64,000 bases of DNA from Acinetobacter halotolerans (GTDB lineage: Bacteria; Pseudomonadota; Gammaproteobacteria; Pseudomonadales; Moraxellaceae), in assembly GCF_004208515.1 (NCBI RefSeq), contig NZ_SGIM01000004.1:173102-237101 (forward strand). The letters are read 5' to 3'. Positions 62,969 through 64,000 of this stretch are shown here, in pieces. The translations under genes and the position numbers were made by a program. Under the pieces are notes generated by a model that did not search any database, had not been told where the DNA came from, and saw only the letters and a list, made by a program, of their open reading frames with translations. Each line of letters opens with the position of its first letter. Within the stretch, counting starts at the first letter, position 1.

Positions 62969-64000
62969 ATGTTGAACAACATATTCCAAGCATTGTCGCA
63001 ATTAGGCTTAACCGCCCAAAAACGCGCGATACATATTCAATTTGCCAATCAAGCGCTCAACACAGAAGTTTTCCTAAAAAAAATACAAGGGCAACATCAA
63101 CTCAATACTGGCATGACAGCAGAACTGATCTGCCTATCAACCAATGCCACTATTCCATTAAAACAATTCATTGGCTCTCAAGTCGCCGTCGATCAAGTGA
63201 CCGACACAGGCACATTATTTAGAACTACAGGCATCATTACTGAGGCCGTACAAGGGCAAAGTGACGGTTCACTGACCCTATATAAACTCAAACTGCAAGA
63301 CCCTACTGCACTGTGGCAAAAACGCCGTAACAGCCGCGTGTTCATGAATAAAACCGTACTGGATATTGTTCAAACCCTTTTTAAAGAATGGCAACAACGC
63401 AGTCCCTTATTTGCATCCAGTCTTACGCTTGATATTAGCGGCGTGACACAAGACTACGATGTTCGACCCTTTGTGATGCAAGCCAATGAAAGCGACTATG
63501 ATTTCATTACCCGATTATTCAGAAGCGAAGGCATCAACTGGCTCATCGACGAAGCCCAGCTCACTGTTGCCAACAGCAACAGTCCAATCCAAGCCCAAAA
63601 ACTCCGCTTGATCGATGACAACAACCAATACCAAGCCTTAAATCGAAGAACGATTCGCTACCACCGCAGCAGTGCCACCGAACAATACGACAGCATGACC
63701 AGCCTCATTGCGGAACGCTCTTTACAACCCACCGCAGTGCATATCCAACGCTGGCAAGCCGATGCCTTAGAGCAAGAAGACGGTGCAGGCAGCGTACAAA
63801 GCAAACATCGGCATAGCGAACAACACGACAATGCCAGCTTGGGACTCGAAGACGCATGGCACTTCACCCCAGCATGGATGCAAGACCTCAATGGCGAAGA
63901 TGGCGCAACCGCATCAGGCAACAACCAAATTGAAAAACTCAACCAAAACCTCAGCCACTACCACGATGCCCAAGCCAAACAATTTATTGCCCATACCACA
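62969..64000 (+). CDS. vgrG: VgrG, type VI secretion spike protein (partial)
   Basis: An open frame of 344 codons runs off the right edge of the window with no stop; it begins at ATG 62969. The translation opens MLNNIFQALSQLGLTAQKR and contains the VgrG (gp27-like) features FRTTGIITEAVQGQSDGSL, LYKLKLQDPTALWQKRRNSRVF, TVLDIVQTLFKEW, VMQANESDYDFITRLFRSEGINW. VgrG trimers tip the T6SS spike and deliver effectors. Base and codon use (many AAC, GCC, ATC and CAA codons, C-ending) differ from the rest of the window, as often for vgrG islands. What follows is outside the window. Confidence 0.93.
   Translation, partial: MLNNIFQALSQLGLTAQKRAIHIQFANQALNTEVFLKKIQGQHQLNTGMTAELICLSTNATIPLKQFIGSQVAVDQVTDTGTLFRTTGIITEAVQGQSDGSLTLYKLKLQDPTALWQKRRNSRVFMNKTVLDIVQTLFKEWQQRSPLFASSLTLDISGVTQDYDVRPFVMQANESDYDFITRLFRSEGINWLIDEAQLTVANSNSPIQAQKLRLIDDNNQYQALNRRTIRYHRSSATEQYDSMTSLIAERSLQPTAVHIQRWQADALEQEDGAGSVQSKHRHSEQHDNASLGLEDAWHFTPAWMQDLNGEDGATASGNNQIEKLNQNLSHYHDAQAKQFIAHTT

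Noticed and set aside
63658..63942. 94-codon minus-strand frame at the right edge
   Set aside because: Low-complexity Ser/Cys-rich translation, antisense to vgrG.

Overview
The window is chromosomal DNA of a gamma-proteobacterium of the genus Acinetobacter or a very close relative. The evidence is an A+T-rich base composition with matching codon use, adjacent dat-ddc genes for 1,3-diaminopropane, a monomeric and a dimeric NADP-isocitrate dehydrogenase side by side, a short Bap-like adhesin, a soluble orphan RsxB next to nth, and a TetR/ferredoxin reductase/desaturase module. I see no rRNA, tRNA, CRISPR array, transposase or prophage. The species cannot be told from the sequence alone.

Layout. 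60-761 is a VIT-family metal transporter. 1002-8969 is a seven-gene locus that looks like a synthase-dependent exopolysaccharide machine: an NfrA-like outer-membrane protein and a WecB-type UDP-GlcNAc 2-epimerase on the + strand, facing a tightly overlapping minus-strand operon of a DUF4434-like lipoprotein, a BcsB-like periplasmic protein, a processive family-2 glycosyltransferase, an unrecognised membrane-anchored protein and a membrane protein with a degenerate GGDEF-like domain. 9174-16407 holds housekeeping genes (photolyase, SlyD, NDH-2, a DD-carboxypeptidase, an M61 peptidase, a periplasmic HIU hydrolase). 16441-21491 holds the two isocitrate dehydrogenases with rluE between them; the monomeric enzyme is preceded by two tandem copies of a conserved, probably structured RNA. 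21655-37402 is mostly housekeeping (PhzF, M16 protease, CaCA antiporter, CYTH-CHAD protein, ThiE, HemL, RluA, RapA), with one nested inverted-repeat element at 28385-28556.

37463-41175 is dps and a lipid-desaturation module (FabR/DesT-like repressor, ferredoxin reductase, acyl desaturase) with a perfect 24-bp inverted repeat between the divergent genes. 42424-45330 is dat-ddc, behind a long leader carrying a perfect dyad and a hairpin over the start codon. 45495-50450 is pstSCAB with three Pho half-sites in front. 50631-55615 holds a SohB-like protease, the Bap-like adhesin and small secreted or membrane proteins of unknown role. 55612-62784 is rsmD, mrdA, a DUF445 protein, adk, nth and rsxB. 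The window ends inside a vgrG gene of a type VI secretion system.

How the parts work together. The best candidates for under-described biology are the exopolysaccharide locus, whose parts suggest a ManNAc-containing polymer related to the NfrA/NfrB/WecB system of E. coli but without the fused c-di-GMP domain of NfrB, and the tandem RNA leader in front of the monomeric isocitrate dehydrogenase. All family assignments are from reading the sequence; no database search was run.
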